A DNA stretch of 64,000 bases, taken from Myxococcus eversor (GTDB taxonomy: Bacteria; Myxococcota; Myxococcia; Myxococcales; Myxococcaceae). The notes beneath the pieces were generated by a model that searched no databases, was not told the DNA's origin, and saw only the letters and a list, made by a program, of their open reading frames with translations. Numbering within the stretch: position 1 is the stretch's first letter; each line of letters starts with the position of its first letter. Of this stretch, positions 50,335 through 58,933 are shown piece by piece. The stretch lies in contig NZ_JAAIXY010000002.1 in assembly GCF_010894455.1 (NCBI RefSeq), positions 614,962-678,961 of the forward strand. The letters are read 5' to 3'. The translations under genes were made by a program, and so were the position numbers.

Positions 50335-51571
50335 GAACGTGGTCGCCTGGTTGACCGGAAACCTGTCCCCCTCGGCTCGCATCTGGACGGCGTTGGGTCC
50401 CGCCATCCTCGCCTGTGTGTACTTCCTGGGAGGCCTGCTCGTCTTCTGCATCCGCTGCGCCTTCAAGGGCGTGCCTCGCGACGAGGAGACGCTCAAGCGG
50501 GGCAACGCGGGGTTCGTGGGCTACTTCCTTCGGCACTACTTCTTCTGGATCATCCAGCCGCTGTGGGCGGTGATTCTGCGCTCGGGCCTTCCGGCCAACG
50601 CGCTGTCCATGTTGTCGGGCCTGTTGGGCATCTCCTCCGGCGTGGCGGTGGCGGCGGGCCGCTTCGCGCTGGGTGGCTGGTTGTTCCTGGGCGCGGGCAT
50701 CCTGGATGTGATGGACGGGCGAATCGCCCGGACGCGCAAGGAGGCCAACCCCGCGGGCGCGGCGCTGGACTCGGTGTTGGACCGGTACGTGGACTCGGCG
50801 ATGTTGATGGGCCTGGCCTGGTACTACCGGGACACCTGGGTGCTGTTGCCGGCGCTGGGCGCGCTGTTGGGTTCGTCGCTGGTGCCATATGTCCGCGCCA
50901 AGGGCGAGGGCCTGGGCGTCAACGTGCGAGACGGCGCGATGCAGCGGCTGGAGCGGGTGCTCTTCCTGGGCGCGGGCACGGCGCTGTCGCCGATTCTGGA
51001 GGCGGTGTTCTGGCCCCAGGAGAAGCACCCCATGCACTGGATGGCGGTGGTGGGACTGGTCTTCGTCGCCATCATGAGCAACCTGACGGCCATCTCCCGC
51101 TTCAGGAATCTGGTGAAGGCGCTGGCACCCAAGCGGGTGGAGGCGCGCTCCGAGAAGGCGATTATCGGCCTCAACGCGGTGGCGGGCGCGGTGGCCACGC
51201 TGGCGGACTTCGCGGTGGTGCTGGCGCTGGTGGAGTTGGCGGGGCTGTTGCCCGCGTGGGCCACGGTGCTGGGCGCGCTGCTCGGCGCGGTGGTGAACTA
51301 CTCCATCAACCGCGTGTTCACCTTCCGCAGCACGGCGGCGGTGGGACGGCAGGTGATGCGCTACGCGGTGGTGAGCGGGACGAGCGCGCTGCTCAACGCG
51401 GGTGGCGTGGCGCTGCTGACCTTGCATCCACAGCTGGCCTACACCTTGGGGTGGTGGCTGGTGCGCGGCGTCGTCTACTTCGCGTGGAACCTGCCCCTGC
51501 AGCGCGACTACGTCTTCAACGACACGAACTCGCCGGAAGCGCTCCTGGAGCAGCGCCCCCATGCGGCGTGA
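50327..51571 (+). CDS. CDP-alcohol phosphatidyltransferase fused to a GtrA domain
   Basis: A 414-residue two-domain membrane protein. Residues about 70-265 are a CDP-alcohol phosphotransferase with the complete motif DX2DGX2ARX8GX3DX3D (D127, D130, G131, A134, R135, G144, D148, D152). Residues about 281-400 are a GtrA-like four-helix domain (NYSINRVFTF; WNLPLQRDYVF at the end). An extra N-terminal helix (22-44) is present. GTG 50327 follows GGAGGGG at 6 bases and overlaps the preceding gene by 8 bp. With ino1 upstream it is best read as a phosphatidylinositol-phosphate synthase using CDP-diacylglycerol and inositol phosphate. Confidence 0.9.
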   Translation: MLENVVAWLTGNLSPSARIWTALGPAILACVYFLGGLLVFCIRCAFKGVPRDEETLKRGNAGFVGYFLRHYFFWIIQPLWAVILRSGLPANALSMLSGLLGISSGVAVAAGRFALGGWLFLGAGILDVMDGRIARTRKEANPAGAALDSVLDRYVDSAMLMGLAWYYRDTWVLLPALGALLGSSLVPYVRAKGEGLGVNVRDGAMQRLERVLFLGAGTALSPILEAVFWPQEKHPMHWMAVVGLVFVAIMSNLTAISRFRNLVKALAPKRVEARSEKAIIGLNAVAGAVATLADFAVVLALVELAGLLPAWATVLGALLGAVVNYSINRVFTFRSTAAVGRQVMRYAVVSGTSALLNAGGVALLTLHPQLAYTLGWWLVRGVVYFAWNLPLQRDYVFNDTNSPEALLEQRPHAA

Positions 51572-52550
51572 GTCGAGGCTCCAGGTCCTGGGCCTCCTCT
51601 TGTCGCTCGCGCTGCCCACCGTGGCGGCGGGAGCGACGTTGGAGCCCACGGCCTCCTCGAGTGACAACTACGGGGAGAGCTTCACCTTCATCGGGGACCT
51701 GGAGGACAGCACCTTCGTGCTGGTGCAGTTGCAGGTGACGAACATCGGCCCTGGCTCGCGCACGGGCATCTGCCGGGCGACGGTGCTGCGGCCGGGCCAG
51801 CGTGCGTGGACGGCGCAGAAGAAGGTGGGCTCGCGCGAGTGGGGTTACGACGCGGCCACCAGCACGCTGCGCGTCGGCACGTGCTCGGCGCGCTCGGCGG
51901 ACGGGGTGACGCGGGTGGAGGCGCCGCTGGACGGTGGTCGGGTGGTGCTGGAGTACGCGGCGCAGGTGACGCCGCGCTCGCCGGAAGGCTCGGAAGTGGA
52001 AGTGGGCAACGCGCGCTACCGGCACGAGATGACGTTGGCCTTCAGCCCGCTGAAGGCGACGGTGCAGCCGCCGAAGAGCGCGGAGCTGGAGCAGTCGGGT
52101 GGCGGCTACGCGGACCACACGCGCTCCACCATTCCTCCGGCGAAGCTGGCCAGGCGCTGGGTGCGCTTCCGGGCGTTGCGCGAAGGCGGGGAGCGGCTGG
52201 TGTTGCTGGCGCGCGAGGGGCAGGACGGTGAGTTCGGTCCGGTGTACTCGTGGACGGAGGGTGGCACGCCGAGCCAGTTGGAGTCCTTCACGCTCAGCCG
52301 CGAGGGCTCGAAGGAGCGGAGCGCCTGGACGGTGGATGTCTTTGGCGGGGATGGGGCGAAGGTGATGGTGCTGCGCTCCACGTCGCTGTTGCAGCGCAGC
52401 GCGCCCGTGGAGGACCTGGGCATGCTGGGTGGGCTCATCAAGCCCGTGGTGGGCTCTCCCGTGACGTACCTGCACCGGGCGGTGCTGGAGCGCGCGGGGA
52501 AGGCGCCGGTGGCGGGGTTGATGGAAGTGTCGCTCGAGGGCGATTTGTGA
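51561..52550 (+). CDS. Exported protein of unknown function in the inositol-lipid operon
   Basis: A 329-residue protein with a signal peptide (LQVLGLLLSLALPTVAAGA) and no lipobox. The mature part is beta-rich: DNYGESFTFIGDLEDSTFVLVQLQVTNIGPGSRTGICRATVL, VLEYAAQVTPRSPEG, RWVRFRALREGGERLVLLAREG. The opening resembles the lipocalin-like CrtC/Svf1/AttH type of fold, but I cannot confirm it. ATG 51561 overlaps the previous gene by 11 bp and its stop overlaps the next start (GTGA). A periplasmic lipid-binding or transport role is a hypothesis from context. Confidence 0.7.
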   Translation: MRRESRLQVLGLLLSLALPTVAAGATLEPTASSSDNYGESFTFIGDLEDSTFVLVQLQVTNIGPGSRTGICRATVLRPGQRAWTAQKKVGSREWGYDAATSTLRVGTCSARSADGVTRVEAPLDGGRVVLEYAAQVTPRSPEGSEVEVGNARYRHEMTLAFSPLKATVQPPKSAELEQSGGGYADHTRSTIPPAKLARRWVRFRALREGGERLVLLAREGQDGEFGPVYSWTEGGTPSQLESFTLSREGSKERSAWTVDVFGGDGAKVMVLRSTSLLQRSAPVEDLGMLGGLIKPVVGSPVTYLHRAVLERAGKAPVAGLMEVSLEGDL

Positions 52551-53128
52551 GCGTGTCGTTGTTGCGGGACGTGCACCATGTGCCAGGAGTCCGGGGCTGG
52601 GTGCGCAAGCAGGTGCTGCGCTCGGTGGCGCGCTGCGTGGAGTGGACCACGAAGCTTCCGGGGCGCGGGCTCAACGTGTCCCAGGTGAGCGACTGGTTGC
52701 ACGTGGGTGGCTCGGTACCGCCGTCGCGCTACGCGGAGCTGAAGGCGCGAGGCATCACCGCGGTGATTGATTTGCGCGCCGAGTCCGTTGACGACGCGAA
52801 GGCGCTGGAAGCGCTGGGCATCGAGCTGCTGAACCTGCCGGTGACGGACCGCTATCCGCCGTCGGTGGAGCAGTTGCTGCAAGGTGTCGAGTGGGCGATG
52901 CCCCGGCTGGAGCGGGGCGGGCACCTGTACGCGCACTGCGAGCACGGCGTGGGCCGAGGCCCGCTGATGGGGCTGGCGGTGATGGTGGCGCGCGGCTGGG
53001 ATGCTCCGGCGGCGTACCGCGCGCTGCGAAAGGCCCGGTGGCAGTGCACGCTCAATGACCGGCAGTTGGGTGGACTCGCGGACTTCGTCACCGCGTGGGC
53101 GGCACGGCGTTCGGGGCGCGCGGCGTAG
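52547..53128 (+). CDS. CX5R dual-specificity-like phosphatase, candidate PI-phosphate phosphatase
   Basis: A 193-residue protein tyrosine/dual-specificity phosphatase fold: ITAVIDLRAES, a candidate general acid in LPVTDRYPPS (D101), and the P-loop YAHCEHGVGRGP with C131 and R137. The layout resembles PTPMT1-type lipid phosphatases. GTG 52547 overlaps the previous stop and has GAGGGC upstream. No signal peptide; an amphipathic N-terminus could contact membranes. As the last gene after the CDP-alcohol transferase it is the natural candidate to convert phosphatidylinositol phosphate to phosphatidylinositol; specificity is inferred. Confidence 0.85.
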   Translation: MSVSLLRDVHHVPGVRGWVRKQVLRSVARCVEWTTKLPGRGLNVSQVSDWLHVGGSVPPSRYAELKARGITAVIDLRAESVDDAKALEALGIELLNLPVTDRYPPSVEQLLQGVEWAMPRLERGGHLYAHCEHGVGRGPLMGLAVMVARGWDAPAAYRALRKARWQCTLNDRQLGGLADFVTAWAARRSGRAA

Positions 53129-53310
53129 CGTCAGCGGCTGAACGGCCCTTTCGACACGGTTGCGCTCCGGAACCCGGGGTTCCTACCCTGATGCGTGGAG
53201 CGTCGACGTCGCGCGAAGCTGGAACCGCGTGACACCCGCGTGAGTGCCTGAATGCCCACGAGGACATCGTTCGGCTCCAGGTCGCTCGCGCGGGTTGGAG
53301 ACGCCTGGTC

Positions 53311-54492
53311 ATGATGGAGCTCTTCACCGACGACGTGCGCCGCAACCCCTTTCCTCTCTACGCGAAGCTGCGCGCGGCCTCGCCGCTGCTGCACGAGCCC
53401 CAGGCGGACCTGTGGATTCTCTTCGACTACGACAGCGTGAAGCGGGCGCTGCATGACCACGACGCGTTCAGCTCCGTCGTCACCACGGAGACGGGGACGA
53501 CACCGGACTGGCTGTTGTTCTCGGACCCGCCCCGGCACACGAAGCTGCGCAACATCATCATGCGCGCCTTCACGCCGCGCTCCATCGCCAACCTGGAGCC
53601 ACACGTACGGGAACTGTCGCGGGAGCTGCTCGATGTGACGGTGGAGCGTGGGGAGATGGACCTGGTGACGGACTACTCCAGCCTGCTGCCGGCGATGGTC
53701 ATCGCGAAGATGATTGGGATTCCTCCCGAGGACCGCGCGCGGTTCCTGCGATGGGGGGAGGTCATCATGAAGCTCAGCTACACCATCGCGGACGGGGATG
53801 AGTCGAAGCGGGCCCTGGAAGAGAACTCGGCGGCGCGGGACGAGATGCGCACGTATCTGGCGGACATCCTCGATGAGCGTCGGAGGACGCCGCGGGATGA
53901 CCTGCTGACGAGGCTCGTCGAGGCGGAGGTGGATGGGGAGCGGCTGGACGGGAAGGAGATTCTGGGGTTCTTCCAGTTGCTGCTGGCGGCGGGGACGGAG
54001 ACGACGACCAACCTCATCAACAACGCGCTGCTGTGCTTCATGGAGTACCCGGACCAGCTCGCGCGACTGAAGGCGGAGCCGGCGTTGTTGTCCTCGGCCA
54101 TCGAGGAGGTGCTGCGCTTCCGCTCTCCGGCGCAGTCGATGTTCCGTTCGACGAAGCACGAGGTGGAGCTGCACGGGCGGGTGATTCCGGCGGGGAGGTT
54201 CGTGCTGCCGATGATTGGCTCGGCGAATCGGGACCCGAAGCACTTCCGCGAGCCGGAGCGCTTCGACATCGGCAGGGACCCCAATCCGCACATCGCCTTC
54301 GGGCACGGCATCCACTTCTGCTTGGGGGCAGCGCTCTCTCGCATGGAGGCACGGGTGGCGCTCACCGACCTGCTGGAGCGGCTGCGGAACTTCCGGCTCG
54401 CGAGCGACGAGCCCTGGCAGCCGCGACAGGCGCTCCATGTCCACGGCCCCACGCATTTGCCCCTGCGCTTCGAGCCGGGTGCGCGGAGCTGA
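53311..54492 (+). CDS. Cytochrome P450
   Basis: A 393-residue soluble bacterial P450. The heme loop is FGHGIHFCLGAALSRME with the ligand C337, the I-helix is AAGTETTTN, the K-helix ExxR is IEEVLRF, and the PERF-type element is REPERFDIGR. DPPRHTKLRNIIMRAFTP is typical of CYP107-like class I enzymes. It needs a ferredoxin and reductase, none adjacent. It stands alone, so it could act in lipid, fatty-acid or secondary-metabolite hydroxylation. ATG 53311 is the best start. Confidence 0.95.
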   Translation: MMELFTDDVRRNPFPLYAKLRAASPLLHEPQADLWILFDYDSVKRALHDHDAFSSVVTTETGTTPDWLLFSDPPRHTKLRNIIMRAFTPRSIANLEPHVRELSRELLDVTVERGEMDLVTDYSSLLPAMVIAKMIGIPPEDRARFLRWGEVIMKLSYTIADGDESKRALEENSAARDEMRTYLADILDERRRTPRDDLLTRLVEAEVDGERLDGKEILGFFQLLLAAGTETTTNLINNALLCFMEYPDQLARLKAEPALLSSAIEEVLRFRSPAQSMFRSTKHEVELHGRVIPAGRFVLPMIGSANRDPKHFREPERFDIGRDPNPHIAFGHGIHFCLGAALSRMEARVALTDLLERLRNFRLASDEPWQPRQALHVHGPTHLPLRFEPGARS

Positions 54493-54546
54493 GGCCTCAC
54501 CGCGCTCTCCCTTCCTGGTGAAGATGCTAGGTTTCCGCTCTTCTCC

Positions 54547-55197
54547 ATGTCCTCGACCCACGCTCGTGCCCTGCTGTTGGCCCTGATGCTCGGAGCCGGG
54601 GCCTGTGGGTCGAACCCCAACGTTCGCGTGCACCGCTTGGAGAACGGGCGCCTCCAGGTTGATGGCCCGCTTGCGGGTCCATTCAAGACGACGGAAGCCC
54701 TGGCGGAAGCAGGGTGCGAGCTCATGACCGCACAGGGCGGCGCATCAGGAGGCCCCATGGGCTCCGAGTACTGCGCCCTCAACTATTACGCACCCGATGA
54801 GGACGCATTCTACTTGAGCTACCTATCGGATTTCAAAGACAGGCAGGACACACGGGAGATGAAGACCTGCTCGATGCCACAAGTCCTCCATGACCCCGCG
54901 CGAGTGAACGCCCTCATCACCGGCGGCGACCATACCCATCCTCACAATGCGCGCTTCTCACCTGGAGATCTGAGCGGCAGGTGGAATCCTGCTCGCGTCG
55001 TCACTGAGAAGACGGAACGGGTCTTCCAACGTGAACTCTTCGTGTTCAACCGGCGTGGAGATGGAGCGTGCTCCGTGTACAGCGTCAACTATGCGACCCG
55101 AGTGGTCTCAGCGCTGCGCGGGGGCCAGTGGGTTCAAATCGGTCACGTCTACGACGACAACGGGAACATCCGTATGTTCGAAGGCATGGGCTGGTAA
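54547..55197 (+). CDS. Lipoprotein with a JAB-like His motif, unknown function
   Basis: A 216-residue lipoprotein (signal ending LMLGAGAC). The mature part has GDHTHPHNARFSPGDLSG, an H-x-H-P ... S-x-x-D pattern reminiscent of JAB/MPN metalloproteases and of DUF4329-type effector domains, but with six rather than seven residues between His and Ser. C-terminal strands (SVYSVNYATRVVSALRGGQW) follow. Several Cys are present outside the lipobox. It is followed 52 bases later by another small lipoprotein, so the two may form a pair. Confidence 0.7.
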   Translation: MSSTHARALLLALMLGAGACGSNPNVRVHRLENGRLQVDGPLAGPFKTTEALAEAGCELMTAQGGASGGPMGSEYCALNYYAPDEDAFYLSYLSDFKDRQDTREMKTCSMPQVLHDPARVNALITGGDHTHPHNARFSPGDLSGRWNPARVVTEKTERVFQRELFVFNRRGDGACSVYSVNYATRVVSALRGGQWVQIGHVYDDNGNIRMFEGMGW

Positions 55198-55249
55198 CCA
55201 CGATGACGCCACACCGCCCCCTGTCCGTGAAATCATGCGGGAGCCTTCC

Positions 55250-55678
55250 ATGAAGACCACCCCGCTCATCGCACTCCTCTGTGGCGCATCGCTCCTGAGC
55301 GGCTGCTCCCTCCTCGGCTACCACAAGCCCCAGAAGGCCGAGCGCGCGCCTCCCGAGGAAGCCTCGAAAGTGACGTTTCCAGACTCGATGGAACAGGGGA
55401 TCCACTTGGATGGCCCAGCGATGGCGGCACTCGAGGTCGCCATGAATGCGTTCCTTCCGCCCGACCGCAAACCGGATGCGCGCGATGAACCCCTCGCGCG
55501 ATGCCTCGCGCGCCGGGACACCTATGACGCCTCGGTCCTGAAGGAGAACGACGACCTCTACTTCGTCAGCTTCCTTCCCAGGCTCTCCCGCTGCGGCATC
55601 GAACTGGAAACGCCCTTGATGGATGCCGGGGCCGTCTACGCCATCGACGCTCGCGGCCGCATCCTCGCGGAGCTGTAG
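55250..55678 (+). CDS. Small lipoprotein, partner of the JAB-like lipoprotein
   Basis: A 142-residue lipoprotein (signal MKTTPLIALLCGASLLSGC). The mature domain (LDGPAMAALEVAMNAFLPPDRKP ... EPLARCLARRDTYDASVLKENDDLYFVSFLPRLSRCGIE) has a conserved-looking Cys pair (C84 and C115) and a cystatin-like helix-then-strands arrangement. No family was recognised. Its location directly after the JAB-like gene suggests a paired function, possibly inhibitory, which is unproven. Confidence 0.65.
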   Translation: MKTTPLIALLCGASLLSGCSLLGYHKPQKAERAPPEEASKVTFPDSMEQGIHLDGPAMAALEVAMNAFLPPDRKPDARDEPLARCLARRDTYDASVLKENDDLYFVSFLPRLSRCGIELETPLMDAGAVYAIDARGRILAEL

Positions 55679-55693
55679 CCAGCCCTTCTCACC

Positions 55694-55948
55694 CTACCAG
55701 CGCTGCTGCGGCTCCATCGCCGTGGGCCGGCGCTTGTCCGTGGGCGTCAGTGCATCCGCGGGCGAACAGCGACAGACCTCACAGCCACGCTCGCGGTCCA
55801 TGGAACACTCCGTGCCAGTGATGCACGAGAGGTTCCGCGACTCCTCGCACCGCGTGTCGCCCTTCTTCTCTTCCTTCTTCCCACCATGGCCACAGCCCGC
55901 CAGGGCCACCGCCACCGTCACCACCGCGAGCCACCCGCTTCGCTTCAT
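55694..55948 (-). CDS. Small cysteine-rich lipoprotein
   Basis: An 84-residue lipoprotein (signal LAVVTVAVALAGC). The mature part is short and has six Cys besides the lipid-bearing one: TRCEESRNLSCITGTECSMDRERGCEVCRC, consistent with a disulfide-knotted module. The start Met 55948 is fixed by the signal. It converges with the preceding lipoprotein gene, 15 bases apart. It may follow the RND gene's orientation but is downstream of it. Function unknown. Confidence 0.7.
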   Translation of the reverse strand: MKRSGWLAVVTVAVALAGCGHGGKKEEKKGDTRCEESRNLSCITGTECSMDRERGCEVCRCSPADALTPTDKRRPTAMEPQQRW

Positions 55949-56043
55949 TGCCCTGCCCTCCATCTGGCACCACCCCGGCGCCACCGTGCCGCGCAGTCTG
56001 CCACCCGCCCGGCACGACGACACGCGCCGGGCGTGGAGAAGTC

Positions 56044-58521
56044 TCACGCCTCCGGCGCGGGCTGCTCGGGCTGCTCCGCCGTGGCCCCGTGCTTGCGCCG
56101 CCACCGCTCCACCAGCAGCAGCAGCGACGGGAAGCCCAGCAGCACGATGACCATGTTCAACCCGAACCCCAGGTTCGCCAGGTCACCAATCGAGTTCAAC
56201 CCCGGGTGCTTCGCCAGCACCAGCGCCACGAAGCCGATGGCGCTCGTCAGCAGACCGCCCGTAATCGCCCGACCCGTCTCCGCATACACGGAGATGAAGT
56301 CCGCGCCCGGCTCACCCAGCCGCTGCACCAGATGCACCCCCGCGTCCACCGTGGTGCCCACCAACACCGGCAACACCATGATGTTCAGGTAGTTGAACTG
56401 CAAATCCAACAGCGCCATCAACCCCACCAACCCCGCCACCGACAGGAGCGTGGGCACCATGCAGATGAGCGCCGTGCGCAGCCGCCCCAACGTCAGCCAC
56501 ATCGCCGCCAGCACGCTGAGCACCGCCGCCGCGAGAATCCGCGGACCCTCGCGCGACACCATGTCCAGGATGTCCGCCAGGATGAGCGCCTCGCCCGCCG
56601 CCGACACCGAACTGCCGTCCGGCATGTGCAGCCCGCGCACCTCCTTGGAGAAGCGCCGCGTGCCCTCACCATCCGACAGACTCACCCCGCCGCCCGCGTA
56701 CACCAGCACCACGCCACCCGTGCTCCCATCCAGGCTCTCGAACTGGTGACGCACGCTCGCCGGCAGCTCCGCCAGCGTGAAGGGCTTCGCCTGCGACATG
56801 TTCAACGCGCGAGCCAGCGACACCCGCGTGTCCTCCGGCAGCCGCGCCGAGTCCAGCTTGTTCAGCCGCGTGTAGATGGCCTCCAGCACCACCTGCTTCT
56901 CCGGCTGCTGCCGGGGCACCAGGTCCTCCAGCGCCCCCACGAAGTCGATGGTGGAGTCCTTGCCCCGCGCCGCCTTGCGCGCCTCCAACTGCCGGACAAC
57001 TTCACGCTCCATGTCCTGCGAGTCCGTCAGCACGACGACCGGCGTCTGCGAGTAGCCCAGGATGTCGTTCACCTTCTGGTCCAGCACCGCCGACGCCTGC
57101 TTGTAGTCCTCCAGCGTGCGCGAGTCGTAGTTGAACGAGATGCGGTACGACTGCGAGATGAGCGCCACCACGCCCAGGCCAATCACCACCGCCACGCCCC
57201 GGTAGGAGCGCGGCAGCCACCGGCCCAACAACGCCATGGGCCCCGTGCCACCCTGGTGCACGCGCGGCGACCAACGGAACCGCGAGGCCACCCCGAGCAG
57301 CGCCGGCAGGATGAGCACGTACGCGAAGATGCTCACCAGCATGCCCACCGCCGCGATGATGCCGAACTCGCGGAACGCCCTGAACTCCGACAGCGCGAGG
57401 CTCAAGAACGTCAGCGCCGCCACCAGCGCCGCGATGAGCGCGGAGAAGCCCGTGTGCCGGAAGGACTCGTGCACCGCCGCCTCGGACGTCATCCCCTCCG
57501 AGCGCAGCGTCCCGTAGCGCCCCAACAGGTGGATGCCGTGCTCCACGCCCAGGCCGCCGAGCACCGCCGCCAGGAAGCCCGTCAGCAGATTCACCTGCCC
57601 GTACGCCATCCCCACGAAGCCGTACGTCCACCCCAGGCCCGCGAGCACCGGCACCATGGTGAAGGCCACCGACAGCGCGCTGCGGAAGTGGAACGCCAGG
57701 TACGCCAGCAGGAGCACCATCGCCAGCGAGGACGCGGTCGCCAAATCACTGACGATGACGCGCTGCTGGTCGATCTTCTTCTTGAACGTCCCCGTCACCG
57801 CCGTCTTGAAGCCCGGCCCGTACTTGGACAGGTCCTGCTTCGCCAGGAAGTCCTCCACCTGGGTGACGACCTTCTTCGAGTAGTTCAGGTCCGCGGCGCT
57901 GCCCCGGGGCTTCGCCATCAGCACCACCATGCGCTCCGTCGGGTCCAGGTAGTACAAATCTCCCTGGCCGGAGAGCCGCTGGTTGGCGCGGCCGGTGTAC
58001 TTCTGCTCGATGTCGGCGAAGTCCACCGACGGCGGCGGCGCATCATCCAACCGGACGAACAGCGGGTTGGCCTGCTCCTTCTCCCAGGCGATGCGCGCGT
58101 CGATGCGGCTTTGGATGGTCTTCAGGTCATCCAGGTCCACGTAGTACAGCGCATGCTTGTCGAAGAACTCGCTCGGCCGCTGGTAGTTGACGTAGCGCAG
58201 CTCCGACAGCTCCGCGAGCTTCGGCGCCATGTCGTCCGCGAAGCGCTTGAGCACCTCCGGCTCCGCGCCCATGCCCACCACCACCACGTTGCCTTGACCG
58301 CCGAAGCGCTTGCGCAGCTTCTCGATGTCCTGGACGCTGGGGAACGCCTTGGGCAGCAGGCCCACGAAGTCCGCGTTGAGCGTCAGGGTCCTCGCGAACC
58401 AGGCTCCCAGCAGCGTGAGCACCACCGCCACCACCAGTGCCTGGTACGGACGCCGGTGGCTCCGCGCGGCGAGTTGGCCCATCGCCCCCTCGAACCGCTC
58501 CGACCAACGCTTCTCACCCAT
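56044..58521 (-). CDS. RND/MMPL family transporter (A)
   Basis: An 825-residue transporter with 12 predicted helices in two halves, each with a large periplasmic loop: helix 1 (YQALVVAVVLTLLGAWFA), a loop of about 220 residues, a bundle of five helices (SSLAMVLLLAYLAFHF ... GLGVEHGIHLLGRY), a second helix 1-like segment and loop, and a final bundle. It belongs to the MMPL/HpnN-like branch that moves lipids or hydrophobic compounds. It has a divergent paralogue at 58934 with matching blocks (DLSKYG, YGQVNLLTGFL, GGLGVEHGIHLLGRY). ATG follows AGGTG at 8 bases. Confidence 0.92.
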   Translation of the reverse strand: MGEKRWSERFEGAMGQLAARSHRRPYQALVVAVVLTLLGAWFARTLTLNADFVGLLPKAFPSVQDIEKLRKRFGGQGNVVVVGMGAEPEVLKRFADDMAPKLAELSELRYVNYQRPSEFFDKHALYYVDLDDLKTIQSRIDARIAWEKEQANPLFVRLDDAPPPSVDFADIEQKYTGRANQRLSGQGDLYYLDPTERMVVLMAKPRGSAADLNYSKKVVTQVEDFLAKQDLSKYGPGFKTAVTGTFKKKIDQQRVIVSDLATASSLAMVLLLAYLAFHFRSALSVAFTMVPVLAGLGWTYGFVGMAYGQVNLLTGFLAAVLGGLGVEHGIHLLGRYGTLRSEGMTSEAAVHESFRHTGFSALIAALVAALTFLSLALSEFRAFREFGIIAAVGMLVSIFAYVLILPALLGVASRFRWSPRVHQGGTGPMALLGRWLPRSYRGVAVVIGLGVVALISQSYRISFNYDSRTLEDYKQASAVLDQKVNDILGYSQTPVVVLTDSQDMEREVVRQLEARKAARGKDSTIDFVGALEDLVPRQQPEKQVVLEAIYTRLNKLDSARLPEDTRVSLARALNMSQAKPFTLAELPASVRHQFESLDGSTGGVVLVYAGGGVSLSDGEGTRRFSKEVRGLHMPDGSSVSAAGEALILADILDMVSREGPRILAAAVLSVLAAMWLTLGRLRTALICMVPTLLSVAGLVGLMALLDLQFNYLNIMVLPVLVGTTVDAGVHLVQRLGEPGADFISVYAETGRAITGGLLTSAIGFVALVLAKHPGLNSIGDLANLGFGLNMVIVLLGFPSLLLLVERWRRKHGATAEQPEQPAPEA

Positions 58522-58933
58522 GTTGCGACACCTGCTGTGTTGTTTGCGGGCCGAACGACGGCCGGCCCACCTTGGGCATGCGCCAACCAGGGAGTCAACG
58601 CGTTTATGCCGTAAGGCGGAATGTAAGGCACCGAATCACTTGACCTTCACTAACAATTCCCAAGGGCCTTCGCCCGTCTGTCTGCCCGGCTGATTCCGGG
58701 GGTGAAGCCCTGCTCACGGCGAGCCCGCGCGCCAGGGCCGAAAGCGGCGGGTCCGCCGTCCTCCTGAGGGGCAGACGACCAGGCGGCGGGCACTGCATCC
58801 CCCGCGCCGAGTCCCCACGTTCCCGACCACATGGGGCCGCTGACGCGGACACCCGAGGGAGGGGAAGCCGTGCCGCCTTCCACGCCACCGGAGAGGCCGG
58901 GGCCTGGAGAAGACGGACCGCCTACCGCGACGG
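58522..58933. other. Divergent control region between two paralogous transporter genes
   Basis: 412 bases without a credible gene. It contains the direct repeat GTAAGGC at 58612-58618 and 58624-58630 (12-base period) in a locally A+T-richer stretch. No confident promoter hexamers could be assigned on either strand. Confidence 0.5.
58612..58630. promoter_or_regulatory. GTAAGGC direct repeat, candidate operator
   Basis: Two GTAAGGC copies separated by GGAAT (12-base period), 91 bases upstream of the minus-strand transporter start and 304 bases from the plus-strand start, in the divergent region. Operator function is inferred from position only. Confidence 0.3.

Noticed and set aside
55948-58614. 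888-codon plus-strand open frame
   Set aside because: Antisense to transporter A; translation is Arg/His/Gln-rich without any domain.
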